64,000 nucleotides of DNA. It comes from Bacteroidales bacterium UBA4333. Lineage in GTDB: Bacteria > Bacteroidota > Bacteroidia > Bacteroidales > Paludibacteraceae. Positions 63,921 through 64,000 of the stretch are shown piece by piece. How positions within the stretch are numbered: position 1 is the first letter of the stretch; each line of letters begins with the position of its first letter. The stretch covers positions 247,659 through 311,658 of the forward strand of contig DGTP01000003.1 of NCBI GenBank assembly GCA_002394335.1, read 5' to 3'. The notes under the pieces are model-generated. The model did no database searches. It had not been told where the DNA came from and saw only the letters and a program-made list of their open reading frames with translations. Both the position numbers and the translations under genes were made by a program.

Positions 63921-64000
63921 TCAAAAGTCAAAAGTAGAAAGACAAAAGACGAAAGTTGAAAAAACGGCAACCGTAAGTGTAATGAACCCCAAAAGTTGAA
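63921..64000. repeat. Low-complexity AAAAGT-word repeats after hsp20
   Basis: The spacer is built of words such as CAAAAGT, AAAGAC and AAAGTTGAA repeated imperfectly (63921-63963, again at 63990-64000). Similar words appear inside rsmA near 42922. Confidence 0.7.

Overview
ORGANISM. The window looks like a chromosomal piece of a Bacteroidales bacterium (Bacteroidota) of mid GC. It carries a SusC/SusD pair, the type IX secretion (T9SS) regulator PorX, two proteins with T9SS-like C-terminal tails, many OmpA/TPR/beta-barrel envelope proteins and Bacteroidota-type promoters (TTTG, 20 bp, TAnnTTTG). Shine-Dalgarno sequences are scarce. I cannot assign a genus.

LAYOUT. 1-32 kb is mostly core genome: the end of a TPR lipoprotein, tRNA-Pro, miaB, mutL, an OmpA/TPR lipoprotein, psd, deoC, a response regulator with a degenerate receiver, rpe, comEC, xseA, an HhH protein, efp, a MarC-type gene, rpiB, a radical SAM gene, then a minus-strand run (beta-barrel, 998-aa TPR protein, EEP hydrolase, porX, rluD, PASTA protein), malQ, a flippase-like protein, an HhH-beta-barrel protein, tRNA-Met and an OmpA-LysM protein. 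32.3-36 kb is an accessory stretch of seven small minus-strand genes of unknown function, with hairpin arrays, 9-bp tandem repeats and promoters overlapped by inverted repeats or terminators. 36-41.5 kb holds McrBC, a HIRAN protein and a WYL regulator. 41.5-45.3 kb returns to core genes (gtrA, rsmA, corA, nadA). 45.3-52.7 kb is an AT-rich minus-strand block of surface proteins headed by a probable structured leader RNA. 52.7-62 kb holds a pectate lyase, a PAP2 phosphatase, an EEP hydrolase, SusC/SusD, an esterase and a free-methionine-sulfoxide reductase. 62.4-64 kb has a lipoprotein behind a second structured leader RNA, and hsp20 behind a sigma-54-type promoter.

HOW THE PARTS FIT. The most system-like locus is 32.5-41.5 kb. 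A 45-bp element (inverted repeat ACTCCC-n7-GGGAGT, then a -7 box) occurs twice: in front of the HIRAN gene and in front of the small-gene cluster. It may be a shared operator for the neighbouring WYL regulator, tying the McrBC restriction system and the small genes into one regulon (inference). Within the small-gene cluster two promoters are fused to the terminator of the preceding gene, so that read-through RNA would stop while new RNA lacks the left arm of the hairpin.

Other recurring designs are three divergent promoter pairs whose -33 boxes interlock in one 16-bp TTTG-N8-CAAA element, a conserved extension of the -33 box (TTTGCrTAt), short word-like DNA repeats inserted in frame into unrelated housekeeping proteins, and structured leader RNAs with terminators in front of surface lipoprotein genes. 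All calls come from reading the sequence; no database search was possible.
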